From the NCBI GenBank assembly GCA_028753945.1, contig JAPNXP010000013.1:1364001-1428000 (forward strand): a stretch of DNA of 64,000 nucleotides. Reading direction: 5' to 3'. Positions 11,411 through 23,690 of the stretch are shown here, piece by piece. Position numbers and translations under genes: made by a program. The number at the start of each line of letters is the position of its first letter. The first letter of the stretch is position 1. Below the pieces are notes generated by a model. That model was given only the letters and a program-made list of their open reading frames with translations. It made no database searches and had not been told where the DNA came from. Source of the stretch: Hexactinellida sp. DTS-2022. Lineage: Eukaryota; Porifera; Hexactinellida.

Positions 11411-13159
11411 CCTACCTGATTATCTCAATTGACTGGAAAGATGTCATTAGTCAAGCAGATTTGAGATTGGTGGTAGCAATTCGATTGTAACCTAGAAGCA
11501 TGACATCTGAGAGCAGCTTTATCAAAGGTTAATTAATTGCAGACTAGACCGAAGCTTCCCTTAACAATAATGTATTTGTAGAACTTCGCATTAGTGAAGT
11601 CGTATTCAGCCTGCGAACATTCCAAGTAGATATGTCGACTTGCTTCAAGTGTTCCCTTCTATCTTCTCTGAGACTAGAAATTTTTGTACGAACTATATCA
11701 AGCGCAGTGTCTTCCAAATTATTGAGGTGATTGGTTTGTCCTTTCGCACAGTTAAGAATATGTATGCATCTTCGTTATTTATAATATTGCTAAAAATATA
11801 AAACAATTATTAATTTATTATAATTATGAACGAAGTGACATTTTTGAATCGAAAAATATAGTGTATAATTGACACTTCTTGGCACCGTGGTTTAATGCTA
11901 TTTTGTGGAGCAGAAAAATGCTATTATAAAAATATAAAGGAAAGTTCCGCAATTGAAGTCAAAACATTATGACCTTTAGTAAAGCGGTCTATCATTTGGT
12001 TTAAAATTTGAACATAGGCGTAACGATTGATGTAATTTTTTATTCAGCTACTAAAGAGCTTTTAATTGATTTGCTATAAATTGCAGTTATTGGACGTAAA
12101 CCTAAATTATTCAAAATTACATCATGAATGAAAGTTGAAACCAGAGATACTATTTTTGGAATGTCAATTATTATCTCATTTGAAGAAGTGGGAGCTCAAT
12201 GGGAAGGTTATTGTATGAATTCTAAATTATTTCCGACGTTTGTGAGTGTGCTGAATTTAAATATAACAACATTATAAAGCTATCATTAGCTATGATTTTC
12301 TGTTTTTAGTTAAAGAACTATGTTCTATGGAGAGGATACGGATGAAAAATAATAATAACTACCAAGGCAATAAAATTAAACTGCCACCACATAGTAGTAG
12401 TCGGCACAGTGAAATGAGTAATGTTCAAGTAGTCAGAAAAGTGTTACCTATTTTACCCAGTTTGATTAATTAATCACTTTTTCCATGAAAACCAACACCG
12501 AATAACTAGGAATCCGAATCCGCGTTCGCGGAGGTCCGCATGATTTCTCAACCCCGCCTTCACATTCGAATCCGCGGAGCTTAAAAATATCGCATTAGCC
12601 TAACATCCAGGGACGTTGCCAGGATTTTTTACCTAGTGGGGGCACAGAAATTTCCAGGGGGGGCAAACATTATATTGGTGTTGAATCTAGCAGTTGACGT
12701 TACCAAAAACTATGCGATAAAGATGAAGCTTTCTAGTTTAATGTCCTGCATAGTATGAAAATGTTTTGGTTAGTGTAATTCGTTCCAATATAAGTGTAGA
12801 TTTACATTTTAGACGAGCGAGAGAAGCGAGCGATAAAAATTTTTGAGGTGTCCAGGGATCTTGACCAATGTACAGGGGAAAATTGGGTTCACATTTCAAA
12901 CATTAATTAAATAAATTACACGAAGAGAAATTAATTTGAATATTCAAATTCTAGTTAAATTAAACATTGGGGAAGTGCAATCAGAAGGAGCACACTCCCA
13001 TCCCGTCTGTGAGTGGCTCTTTTTGACCTGACCTGCTCTAGTCTATCAAAGGGTCAACTCGGTTGGATTTAATTTTTCAGATATATCAACGTCACTTTTC
13101 CCACAAAGCGCGTTAAACGCGCCTTACCATTTAACGCGCTTTGAATTTGACCTGAGAAT
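11411..13159. other. Unassigned interior of the 4.9 kb element
   Basis: No gene is supported. A one-ended hAT-like phrase (CAGGGACGTTGCCAGG near 12608) and a G-rich run near 12640-12665 may be the edge of a broken MITE. The rest is AT-rich sequence without recognised coding. Confidence 0.35.
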
Positions 13160-13399
13160 GTGAAATGCCATGCCTGACCTGACCTGACCTGACCTGTATG
13201 ATTTTTTCCACCATGACCTGACGGTCCTGACCTGACCTGAACGTAAAGATTGTATATAAGACCTGACCTGACCTGACAATGCGGGACCTTTTGACAAGCC
13301 TGGTCGCCGGACCATATACGACTAACTGGTGAAGCGTCGCCGGACCATATACAAAATACTGTAAAATTCTCCGCAGTACCACTTTTCGAAAGGATGCGC

Positions 13400-14423
13400 C
13401 GCGCCTGTAGCCCATCAAATCACTATCGATTTCGATAATAGTGAGTACCTTGCAGACAATAATCATTGGTTCCAAGACAAGTTTAGAAGGATACTTAAAA
13501 TCACCGCGTTCAGTAAGCTAGCAGGGTCGTTCCATGACCAATTTACAGGGTGGGTGTAACTTCTTGGTTTTACACACGAACATGCATTAGTTTGATAAAT
13601 CCTTGGTTGACTAAGGCTCACTCCCCAAGTTCAAAATGAAATTCCATTAAATGTTATATTAATGTTTTATTGCATATTTAGATGCTCCATATGTCTTTAG
13701 TATTCACTGAAAGTTTCATTTAGAAATTCCAAATACTTTGGGGAATATCAACACCTGAAGTACTTTCTACTCCATATTAATGCAAAGATTTAAAAAATAA
13801 TTTTTTAATCAAAGTGATGACAACATGCGCCGGCCTAGAAAAAATTCCATTAAGTATTACATGTTTTCTCGATTTAGCATTATTCAGTATATACTTGTAG
13901 ATAACCTAAACCTCTAAACAACGTTTCAAATACATCTAAAGAATTGTTATTAGATTTTGAATCAAAAAAATGCAAAATAACCATGAGTCATTGTCTAAGT
14001 TTCACTTTCAAGACTAATAATTCATAGTTTATGCATTAACTTGAGAGTATTAGAGGTTAAACTTATACACTAGTATATCTATTGAATAAATAAAGCTGGA
14101 TCAGGACTTAATCTTCTGTGGTTTAATTGTTACAACGGCGCACATATTTCAGTCAGGTATAGGAATTTAATATTACGCGCAATATGGAACTATAATCAAT
14201 CACTCGAGCGAATATTATTCGAAATCAATTCTGATGGTGGATTTGTAATCAGTATATAGTAGGCTTTTACTGAAATAACTATGGAACAAAAATTTTTAAC
14301 TTTGTAGTTGAGCCTTTTAATTCAGGTCCCTCTGTATTGAACGAGTGAAAATGGATTAAATTTGTAGTTTATAGGAAATAAGCATTTGTGTTGCAGATAT
14401 TCAAAAGTGAAATTTAACTGATA
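13400..14423. other. Unassigned part of duplicated block (also 20429-21452)
   Basis: No gene is seen. A phrase near 13554-13600 (CTTCTTGGTTTTACACACGA) resembles part of the MITE at 39930-40163, so some of it is likely old repeat. Confidence 0.35.
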
Positions 14424-14662
14424 CCGTATTTCCCCGAATAAGCGCCCCGGCGCTTATTGTTTTCGTGGACCAAAATTATCGTGACATATTTGTGAAAAAT
14501 CGAGAATAATATTTAGGTCGGTTCTAATGGTTTCCACCAACAATATACCTACCGAAGTTGTCAAAATCAATGGAATTATATTACTGTGATCAATTAATGT
14601 GTATAAATTTTATCATACCAATGTCATTTTTATTGCCCTGGCGCTTATTCGGGGAAATACGG
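14424..14662. mobile_element. MITE, CCGTATTTCCCCGAATAAGC family, copy 1
   Basis: TIRs CCGTATTTCCCCGAATAAGC and complement, about 27 bp, with TA on both sides. The length is 239 bp. It is non-coding and of the TA-target (Tc1/mariner/pogo) style. Confidence 0.87.
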
Positions 14663-14809
14663 TATGTATAAATATTTTGATAGCCGTTAATTGAATGGCA
14701 TAATCATAGATGATGTATGCAGTCTCTTAAGCTTTGTTTTTGGTGATCTGTTGTAGATGCTTACTGAATCAAATTGTTTATTTGATGTTTATTTTGTTTA
14801 TTATATAAA

Positions 14810-15000
14810 CCTCATCTACACTTTAGTTCACTTTTTAATAGTTTTTATATCATAGCTCTCTCTGGTGCATCACACTTCTAACCTCCGAATTGTACAAAAC
14901 TAAATTATTTAATTTTAAAACCCAATATGAGTTCATAGTTCGTTGCTCTGATCGGTGAAATTTCCCTTAATCCTTAAGTTAGTGTTGGCCCGCCTATGGT
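14810..15000. repeat. Fragment related to the CACAGTG-bounded element
   Basis: In inverted orientation this matches about 54190-54340, for example CAGAGCAACGAACTATGA. It is a dispersed repeat fragment without ends; repeated at 21839-22029 in the second duplicate. Confidence 0.55.
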
Positions 15001-16068
15001 CTCGCGGGCCACAAAATCCGTCAATAAAAATAATTTGATATATATGTATATACCGTTTAATAGTTCATCGATAGTCTAGGGATTTCGTTCATTGTCCAGG
15101 CGCACAGGGATTTTCTTCCTATCTCCATTGATTTTAGTTGGAGAAAGTTACAATATTACAACTTCCAATTCCACAATGCATAATCTTGATTGTATGTTCA
15201 TCCTATAGTTATCCACTTCAGTTTGTTCAAATAAACTGTAATTGATACGTCCTAGGGCTCTTAATGAGAAGCCAGCAATTTTTTTAGTATTTGGCAAATA
15301 GTCAATTTATATTACAGTAATAATTCTCTTTCAGTGACTACCTGAATTTATATTCAACAAGATCTTTCTTCTATAACGGTTTTCTTTCGCCCCAGAACCC
15401 CATTACCTTCTGACACGTTTAGTAGGCATACTTATTTATTTCGGTTCTATCTGGGACTGTAATTTTATTGGGCTAGAGCAAATTAATAAGCCCAGAGTAT
15501 CCGTACTCTCTGCACTCCTTAGCCCACAATTCTCACATTACATCGATTGCATTGTGCCCAGCCTTTCTCCCTGGTAAAATTTTCTGCGTGCCTAGATTAA
15601 GTTTGAGCTCGCTCACACGGGCCTAAATACTCAAATTGTAGTGCGTATATCGGAGCATCTCGAATTTGCGCGCATAGACGAATTTCCTTTCAAAAATTTA
15701 AACGAACGCCTGGATGAAACCCTGATTGCGTCTATTTGTTAATCATATTACAATTCTCTACAATTATGGTAATGGTTCTTAGACGGGGTAAACATTCTAA
15801 AGTTAGGATCAGCTCACGGATCAATTGTTAAATATTTTCAAATCAATTTACTTCACACTTCACAGATCAATGGCTAGAAACTCCTGTTTTATGACTATCA
15901 ACTTATTTGCTACTTATATGCAATATAAATTGTCGTTTAATTTTGATGAATACAAGCGAGTCCCGCAGGCCCAATTGTCAGTTCTGATAACGTCCGTTGC
16001 GCGGATGAGATTATTAAACGTTATAAGTGTTGTAATTATTGTTATTGCTCTATTGTATAATGCGTATA
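15001..16068. other. Unassigned part of duplicated block (also 22030-23097)
   Basis: Only weak overlapping open frames on both strands (15825-16169) that run into the next MITE. I see no domain or splice structure. Confidence 0.3.
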
Positions 16069-16329
16069 CCGTAATTCCCCGAATAAGCGCCGGGGGCTTG
16101 AATAAGCGCCGGGTCAATACAAATGACATTGGTTTGAGAAAATTTAAACACATTAGTAGATCACTGTAATGTAATTACATTGATTTTGGCAACTTCAGTA
16201 GGTATACTGTAATGGTGGAAACCATTAGAACTCACCTAAATCTTTTGTTCTGGATTTTTACAAAAATTTCAGGATAATTTTGGCCCACGAAAACAATAAG
16301 CGCCGGGGCGCTTATTCGGGGAAATACGG
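16069..16329. mobile_element. MITE, CCGTATTTCCCC family, second member, copy 1
   Basis: TIRs CCGTAATTCCCCGAATAAGC and complement of GCTTATTCGGGGAAATACGG, flanked by TA. The length is 261 bp. It is a diverged sibling of the 14424-14662 MITE, in the opposite sense. Confidence 0.85.
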
Positions 16330-16661
16330 TATATTCAGCTATTAAGGTTTGGATCTGGTTTAGCTAAAAAAATCACAATATTATCTGGATTTAAGGAGGG
16401 AACTCAATTTTGGGACTTTTGAAAATAACTTTTTTATTCAAATTACGGTATAAATATATTGAGCGACATGTAGGCTCTATAAGAGATCCATAAATTAAAA
16501 TGGAATTTGTGTATTTAGTTGTTTTTTATGAAATGGCTACCTTATCAAGTTAGAGTGCAGAAAGTTTCCTCCAACTAAAATTCCTTCGATTTTTGGAGGG
16601 TAAGTAAACCTGAGAAAGTCAAGTTGATACTGAACGCTATTTTCCCTGGAGCAGACGTTGA

Positions 16662-17790
16662 TTATGGTGAATTCACTTTTCTTATATATTGTCTACTATA
16701 TACTGCAAAGGGCCATATATTTCCATAGTATTTGGTTTGGAGTATTTTACTGTGCCGACTACTAGTATGTAGTGCCACCAATGAGTTTTGGGCATGCTCC
16801 GATTTATTAACAGGCACCTCATGATCTGCTTGACCTTTCCGATTGCTCTCTCGGACGTTCCGTTCCATTCCTGGTGGTAAGCTGACGATTGTTTCTTGCA
16901 GTTGCGATACTCGTCGCACAGTCCGTGGACAACTTCCCCATCCACATTTTTCCCTGGTGGCTCTTCAACACAGTGGGTACTCCATGTATGTACACCCCTC
17001 CTGCGAGGAATGCCTTCTTGATGGGCTCTACCGTTTGATATTGCATCGGAATTATTCCGATCAATTTTGAGTACGTATCCACCACTAAGAGGAACTAAGT
17101 AACCCTCTTCACTCAATGGCAGGGTGGCAAGTCTGCAGCGAATGTGTGTTCAGAACTAATCGGCGGGTGCTTAATCATATGTTAGGATTCTCTAGCCCGC
17201 AGTTTAGACTTGCCCTTCGCACAAATCTGGCACGCCGCGCGGTGGTTGCTTCAATCCTAATCTATTCAAATTCAAAAGTAATTGCGAGCTATAAGCTGTC
17301 CTGTTTTCTCTCTACCAAAATGGGCCGTACTATGTGCTTTCACCATTACTTCACTGCGTAATGTTCGGCACCACAATTTTGCTTCCTTTACACACGAATT
17401 CGTTTCTGAGATGCAGATCCCCTACTTTCTTGTATTGTCCAGAATTTGTCCTGCTATTACTTCTCCGGTTTCACTGAGCTGAGTTAAACAGTTAAGGTTC
17501 TTTTGACAAGCCTGGTTGCCCACACCTAGGATAGTGCAATACGACCTGCTCGGTAGCCAAGGTTTCTGGGAGCGTATCAAATGCAAGTTGGCAGTCCGCT
17601 GTCCAATTCCAAGCAATGTCCTTGCGTGTCAAACTATTTAGTGATTCGGCCGTCACGGCCATGTTGTGTATATAAAACCTATAGTATCTGACTGTTCCTA
17701 GATATCGCTGGAGTCCCTTGATGGTAGTTTGAGCGGCGGGGAAATTCCGAATCTTGGAGACAAGATCGGGGTTTGACACTGATTGTGATC
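16662..17790 (-). pseudogene. Ty3/gypsy pol remnant, copy 1
   Basis: On the minus strand, in gypsy pol order: an RT/RNase H piece (17779-17492, with LQRYLGTVRYYRFYIHN and a downstream LTRKD...WNW...CQLAFDTL block), then a CxxC-rich H2C2-like stretch near 17220, then the integrase core (17116-16682, with VDTYSKLIGIIPM and SAYHQEWNGTSERAIG). Several frameshifts and stops separate the pieces; no gag, protease or LTR is seen. It is a decayed LTR-retrotransposon fragment. Confidence 0.85.
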
Positions 17791-17814
17791 TACATATTTA
17801 AAGATTATATACCT

Positions 17815-17890
17815 ACTATAATAGCGCACTTTGCTTGACAGGTCGTTTCGCGGCAAAACACAATCAAACAACATCCACTTCGCAGTCGTT
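17815..17890 (-). mobile_element. Degraded B-type Helitron 3' end, copy 1
   Basis: The order of motifs (TAGCGCACTTTGCTTG, GGTCGTTTCGCGGC, AACACAA, CCACTTCGC) follows the B-type 3' end at 1921-1990 with many changes. Only the terminal piece survives. The same piece is at 24844-24919. Confidence 0.5.
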
Positions 17891-18124
17891 ATGTGATTAG
17901 ATTGTTCACCGTTAATGGGATAAATAGACATAACATACATGTTTTCTTTTATGGAAGTCTAATTCAAACTGCATGCTTAAGCTACTATTTATTTTATCAA
18001 TTCAGACCCCGAAGTTCCATATCGTTTCCTTATATTCTTGGGCTCTAAGTATCCTTTCTAGGATGGTCTTTAATAGCACTAACTACCCAGTTACTTAATT
18101 TATTAACATTTTAACATGAGCTTA

Positions 18125-18303
18125 CAGTCAGATTATTTTATTATGTACATTCAACGGACCAAAAATAGTTCAAATGGAGAAATTCATAATAAGCGAACTC
18201 AAATTAATATAAATATGTAATATGTAAGTTGTTAAATTGGAGCAAAATTAAGTTGTTGATATTAAGCAGACGAAAAATTGTTCAAAATAAGCAAACCTGA
18301 CTA
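18125..18303. mobile_element. Degraded pogo-like MITE (CAGTCAGGT family), copy 1
   Basis: It begins CAGTCAGATTATTTTATTAT and ends AAATAAGCAAACCTGACT, mirroring the better-kept copy at 31327-31520 with many substitutions. Confidence 0.55.
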
Positions 18304-18330
18304 GAGTCACTAGAATATTGAAAATCTAAA

Positions 18331-18430
18331 AATGCAGCTGTGCCGACCTTTGGAGGCACTATATTTTGGTGGTTGTTGACTGATAGTGCGTCCAAAAGAA
18401 ATTCTGTTGATAAAGCTGTATTTGTAGATT
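18331..18430. repeat. Degraded GCAGCCTGTGCCGAC palindromic repeat, copy 1
   Basis: The phrases ATGCAGCTGTGCCGACC and TTTGGAGGCACTATATTTTG resemble the palindromic MITE at 41701-41826. Only a weak copy; present again at 25360-25459. Confidence 0.5.
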
Positions 18431-18818
18431 TTATTCGTCATGTCATCAATATCTCAAGGTGTTAAGAACATTTGTAAAGGGGTCACGAGCCACAAATTTG
18501 GTCTTAAACCACTAAAGGTAAATGACAAATATTAAATGTGCATAAATTATCATTTAATTTAGTAATATAATCGACAGTGAATTTAATTAGATTAACAGTT
18601 CTACCATGGCCTACTTAAAACACGGCCGTGTATGTCACCGAGAAGGCCAAAATAATAGAAGGCCAGTTTATAAATTTCATTATAGGATAAACTATGCCTC
18701 CTATTGTTATTATTTGGGTTGTATATGGGGTAATCAATTGTGAGTCCATGACTACCACTTTTGAGAATCTCAGATTTGTGGTTAAGCTGTTTAGGCGCAA
18801 TTTAATGATGACGTCAGC

Positions 18819-19628
18819 CATGGCCTACTTAATATACGGCTATATATGTCGCCGAGAAAGCCATAAAACAAAGAGGCCAGTTTCTAATTTTCAAAATGGA
18901 GAATTGATCTTTATTCGAATAATTAGCAATGATAGAGCTGAAAAGTGTATTATAACTATATAGGAATATGGTATCCAGGTATGCATAGCACCCTCCAGAA
19001 TTGTGATATGTCATCATCTGATGACGTTATGGCAATTTTGGTTGCGAACTTCAATTGTTTTGAGATAATGAGATAATTAACACTTAATTCATTATTAGGT
19101 AATGACTCACTATCTCAAAAATTATTGAAGTTAGGCATATAAAATGTATTATCGATGAATAGGAAGTTACCTATTCCGGATAGATCAGTACCAGCATAGT
19201 TTACATAACATTCATAATTTTTGAGTTATGGCACATTTTAGGAAATATACATTTTCCATGGCAACCGAGGAATGTGTCAACATTCCATTTATAATTTCGA
19301 TATATTTTATTCTACTACTTCTGGGTATAACCATGTTCCAATTTTGAACATTTAACCGCGTTTAACTATGTTAAAAGTATGCTAGAAAAACAAGATAATT
19401 CGCAACCAAAATAACCATAACGTCATCAGATGATGACATATCACAATTCTGGAGGGTGCTATGTATACCTGGATACCATATTCCTATATTGTTATAATGC
19501 ACTTTTCAGCTCTATCATTGCTAATTATTCGAATAAAGATCAATTCTCCATTTTGAAAATTAGAAATTGGCCTCTTTGTTTTATGGCCTTCTCGGCGACA
19601 TATATAGCCGTATATTAAGTAGGCCATG
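18819..19628. mobile_element. Palindromic P-type MITE, copy 1
   Basis: TIRs begin CATGGCCTACTTAATATACG; target duplication CGTCAGC on both sides (18812-18818 and 19629-19635). The arms are long inverted repeats and contain GGAATGTGTCAACATTCC at 19269-19286. It is identical to 25848-26657. Confidence 0.85.
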
Positions 19629-19971
19629 CGTCAGCATATACTATATATATTGTATTTAATTATTATAATTATATTTATAAGGATAAAATTAGAAGAAGTG
19701 AAATCATAGTAATATATTCAAAATCAGAGAATTAGACAATAGGAATGTGAAGCAATAATATTACAAATCAATCCAGATCATTTGAAGTATGCATAGTGTG
19801 GTTAGAATGTGGCAGTTCAAAATAACATTCGAGCTTCTGTGGAATATAAATTACTAATCACTTTGACATTCCATAAAACACTTGACAAAACTTGGAAACC
19901 ACCTCTGTAGCCATAAAAGAAATTATCTCTGTTATTCCACTAGTATTCTTCAACATAATTTCCCTACAAAT

Positions 19972-20366
19972 ATGACCAATAAAGTTTCAGTTCCTGGATG
20001 TAACACAAATTACGAGTTATGTCAGACGAAACCGTTTTCAAATTTCCACAGAATCAAGTACTCTCAAAAAAGTGGCTAGAATTTTTGAATAGAAAAGATT
20101 ACGAGTCCAGCAAATCTTCTGTAATGTGTATTGATCATTTTGAAGATAAATATCTTTTCAAAAAAAAAGATCCCTACTATTCACCCGAAATCCATTCCAC
20201 TATCCCAAGCTCCAGTGCCATGTCAACCACGGAAACTCTCAAAAGCTCGAGTATATGCCCCTGATGAATTAGGAAGTTTCATGTCAATATATGATGTCAA
20301 ATCCTTCGATAATCTAGTTGGGTTCATCAGAAATGCAAAATAATATCAGCATTTTCAGGTAGAAAT
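19972..20366 (+). pseudogene. THAP-domain fragment of P-A transposase, copy 1
   Basis: The frame opens MTNKVSVPGCNTNYELC and, after a frameshift near 20026, continues as TVFKFPQNQ...KKWLEFLNRKD...CIDHFEDKY. That is a THAP C2CH finger whose first cysteine (position 5) is replaced by valine. A stop follows (20341-20343) and the block ends at the duplication junction. It cannot make a transposase. Confidence 0.8.
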
Positions 20367-21452
20367 CGCCGGACCATATACAAAATACTGTAAAATTCTC
20401 CGCAGTACCACTTTTCGAAAGGATGCGCCGCGCCTGTAGCCCATCAAATCACTATCGATTTCGATAATAGTGAGTACCTTGCAGACAATAATCATTGGTT
20501 CCAAGACAAGTTTAGAAGGATACTTAAAATCACCGCGTTCAGTAAGCTAGCAGGGTCGTTCCATGACCAATTTACAGGGTGGGTGTAACTTCTTGGTTTT
20601 ACACACGAACATGCATTAGTTTGATAAATCCTTGGTTGACTAAGGCTCACTCCCCAAGTTCAAAATGAAATTCCATTAAATGTTATATTAATGTTTTATT
20701 GCATATTTAGATGCTCCATATGTCTTTAGTATTCACTGAAAGTTTCATTTAGAAATTCCAAATACTTTGGGGAATATCAACACCTGAAGTACTTTCTACT
20801 CCATATTAATGCAAAGATTTAAAAAATAATTTTTTAATCAAAGTGATGACAACATGCGCCGGCCTAGAAAAAATTCCATTAAGTATTACATGTTTTCTCG
20901 ATTTAGCATTATTCAGTATATACTTGTAGATAACCTAAACCTCTAAACAACGTTTCAAATACATCTAAAGAATTGTTATTAGATTTTGAATCAAAAAAAT
21001 GCAAAATAACCATGAGTCATTGTCTAAGTTTCACTTTCAAGACTAATAATTCATAGTTTATGCATTAACTTGAGAGTATTAGAGGTTAAACTTATACACT
21101 AGTATATCTATTGAATAAATAAAGCTGGATCAGGACTTAATCTTCTGTGGTTTAATTGTTACAACGGCGCACATATTTCAGTCAGGTATAGGAATTTAAT
21201 ATTACGCGCAATATGGAACTATAATCAATCACTCGAGCGAATATTATTCGAAATCAATTCTGATGGTGGATTTGTAATCAGTATATAGTAGGCTTTTACT
21301 GAAATAACTATGGAACAAAAATTTTTAACTTTGTAGTTGAGCCTTTTAATTCAGGTCCCTCTGTATTGAACGAGTGAAAATGGATTAAATTTGTAGTTTA
21401 TAGGAAATAAGCATTTGTGTTGCAGATATTCAAAAGTGAAATTTAACTGATA

Positions 21453-21691
21453 CCGTATTTCCCCGAATAAGCGCCCCGGCGCTTATTGTTTTCGTGGACC
21501 AAAATTATCGTGACATATTTGTGAAAAATCGAGAATAATATTTAGGTCGGTTCTAATGGTTTCCACCAACAATATACCTACCGAAGTTGTCAAAATCAAT
21601 GGAATTATATTACTGTGATCAATTAATGTGTATAAATTTTATCATACCAATGTCATTTTTATTGCCCTGGCGCTTATTCGGGGAAATACGG
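21453..21691. mobile_element. MITE, CCGTATTTCCCCGAATAAGC family, copy 2
   Basis: Second tandem-duplicate copy of the MITE at 14424-14662, with the same TIRs and TA flanks. Confidence 0.87.
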
Positions 21692-23097
21692 TATGTATAA
21701 ATATTTTGATAGCCGTTAATTGAATGGCATAATCATAGATGATGTATGCAGTCTCTTAAGCTTTGTTTTTGGTGATCTGTTGTAGATGCTTACTGAATCA
21801 AATTGTTTATTTGATGTTTATTTTGTTTATTATATAAACCTCATCTACACTTTAGTTCACTTTTTAATAGTTTTTATATCATAGCTCTCTCTGGTGCATC
21901 ACACTTCTAACCTCCGAATTGTACAAAACTAAATTATTTAATTTTAAAACCCAATATGAGTTCATAGTTCGTTGCTCTGATCGGTGAAATTTCCCTTAAT
22001 CCTTAAGTTAGTGTTGGCCCGCCTATGGTCTCGCGGGCCACAAAATCCGTCAATAAAAATAATTTGATATATATGTATATACCGTTTAATAGTTCATCGA
22101 TAGTCTAGGGATTTCGTTCATTGTCCAGGCGCACAGGGATTTTCTTCCTATCTCCATTGATTTTAGTTGGAGAAAGTTACAATATTACAACTTCCAATTC
22201 CACAATGCATAATCTTGATTGTATGTTCATCCTATAGTTATCCACTTCAGTTTGTTCAAATAAACTGTAATTGATACGTCCTAGGGCTCTTAATGAGAAG
22301 CCAGCAATTTTTTTAGTATTTGGCAAATAGTCAATTTATATTACAGTAATAATTCTCTTTCAGTGACTACCTGAATTTATATTCAACAAGATCTTTCTTC
22401 TATAACGGTTTTCTTTCGCCCCAGAACCCCATTACCTTCTGACACGTTTAGTAGGCATACTTATTTATTTCGGTTCTATCTGGGACTGTAATTTTATTGG
22501 GCTAGAGCAAATTAATAAGCCCAGAGTATCCGTACTCTCTGCACTCCTTAGCCCACAATTCTCACATTACATCGATTGCATTGTGCCCAGCCTTTCTCCC
22601 TGGTAAAATTTTCTGCGTGCCTAGATTAAGTTTGAGCTCGCTCACACGGGCCTAAATACTCAAATTGTAGTGCGTATATCGGAGCATCTCGAATTTGCGC
22701 GCATAGACGAATTTCCTTTCAAAAATTTAAACGAACGCCTGGATGAAACCCTGATTGCGTCTATTTGTTAATCATATTACAATTCTCTACAATTATGGTA
22801 ATGGTTCTTAGACGGGGTAAACATTCTAAAGTTAGGATCAGCTCACGGATCAATTGTTAAATATTTTCAAATCAATTTACTTCACACTTCACAGATCAAT
22901 GGCTAGAAACTCCTGTTTTATGACTATCAACTTATTTGCTACTTATATGCAATATAAATTGTCGTTTAATTTTGATGAATACAAGCGAGTCCCGCAGGCC
23001 CAATTGTCAGTTCTGATAACGTCCGTTGCGCGGATGAGATTATTAAACGTTATAAGTGTTGTAATTATTGTTATTGCTCTATTGTATAATGCGTATA

Positions 23098-23358
23098 CCG
23101 TAATTCCCCGAATAAGCGCCGGGGGCTTGAATAAGCGCCGGGTCAATACAAATGACATTGGTTTGAGAAAATTTAAACACATTAGTAGATCACTGTAATG
23201 TAATTACATTGATTTTGGCAACTTCAGTAGGTATACTGTAATGGTGGAAACCATTAGAACTCACCTAAATCTTTTGTTCTGGATTTTTACAAAAATTTCA
23301 GGATAATTTTGGCCCACGAAAACAATAAGCGCCGGGGCGCTTATTCGGGGAAATACGG
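23098..23358. mobile_element. MITE, CCGTATTTCCCC family, second member, copy 2
   Basis: Second tandem-duplicate copy of the MITE at 16069-16329. Confidence 0.85.
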
Positions 23359-23690
23359 TATATTCAGCTATTAAGGTTTGGATCTGGTTTAGCTAAAAAA
23401 ATCACAATATTATCTGGATTTAAGGAGGGAACTCAATTTTGGGACTTTTGAAAATAACTTTTTTATTCAAATTACGGTATAAATATATTGAGCGACATGT
23501 AGGCTCTATAAGAGATCCATAAATTAAAATGGAATTTGTGTATTTAGTTGTTTTTTATGAAATGGCTACCTTATCAAGTTAGAGTGCAGAAAGTTTCCTC
23601 CAACTAAAATTCCTTCGATTTTTGGAGGGTAAGTAAACCTGAGAAAGTCAAGTTGATACTGAACGCTATTTTCCCTGGAGCAGACGTTGA

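Larger units (their letters stand above)
8362..13302. mobile_element. 4.9 kb hAT-like element with CCTGA subterminal arrays
   Basis: TIRs are CAGGCTTGTCAAAAGGTC and a near-complement ending in TTTTGACAAGCCTG. The 8 bp target duplication GTCGCCGG is exact on both sides (8354-8361 and 13303-13310). Next to each TIR lies an array of ACCTG/CCTGA units (about 8390-8465 and 13160-13280). No transposase is recognisable; only short open frames occur. A palindromic element is nested at 10156-11410. A fragment with the same TTTTGACAAGCCTGG end occurs at about 17509-17524. The class is inferred from the 8 bp duplication and CAG terminus. Confidence 0.78.
13338..20366 (+). repeat. Tandem duplication, copy 1 (7,029 bp)
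   Basis: This block is followed directly by a second copy at 20367-27395 in the same orientation. Every open frame and every stretch I compared is identical with an offset of 7,029. The left breakpoint is just inside the second of two GTCGCCGGACCATATAC phrases 33 bp apart. The junction at 20366/20367 shares only one base with the outer breakpoints. Copy 1 ends just after the THAP-encoding part of the P-A gene, so its P element is 5'-truncated relative to the full unit in copy 2. Confidence 0.95.
18605..20366 (+). mobile_element. P-A element, truncated copy in duplicate 1
   Basis: It starts CATGGCCTACTTAA after GTTCTAC, exactly as the full element at 25634, and runs through the nested palindrome (18819-19628) into the THAP-encoding part. 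The duplication junction cuts it at 20366, so the transposase core and right end are missing. Confidence 0.85.

Noticed and set aside
12600..12870. Possible hAT element starting CAGGGACGTTGCCAGG
   Set aside because: No matching right end or target duplication could be found.
15825..16169. 114-codon frame present in both tandem duplicates
   Set aside because: Its 3' third lies in a MITE and a minus-strand frame overlaps it; no domain is seen.
16819..17361. Open frames overlapping the gypsy integrase in other frames
   Set aside because: They are shadows of the decayed integrase and zinc-finger coding on the minus strand.
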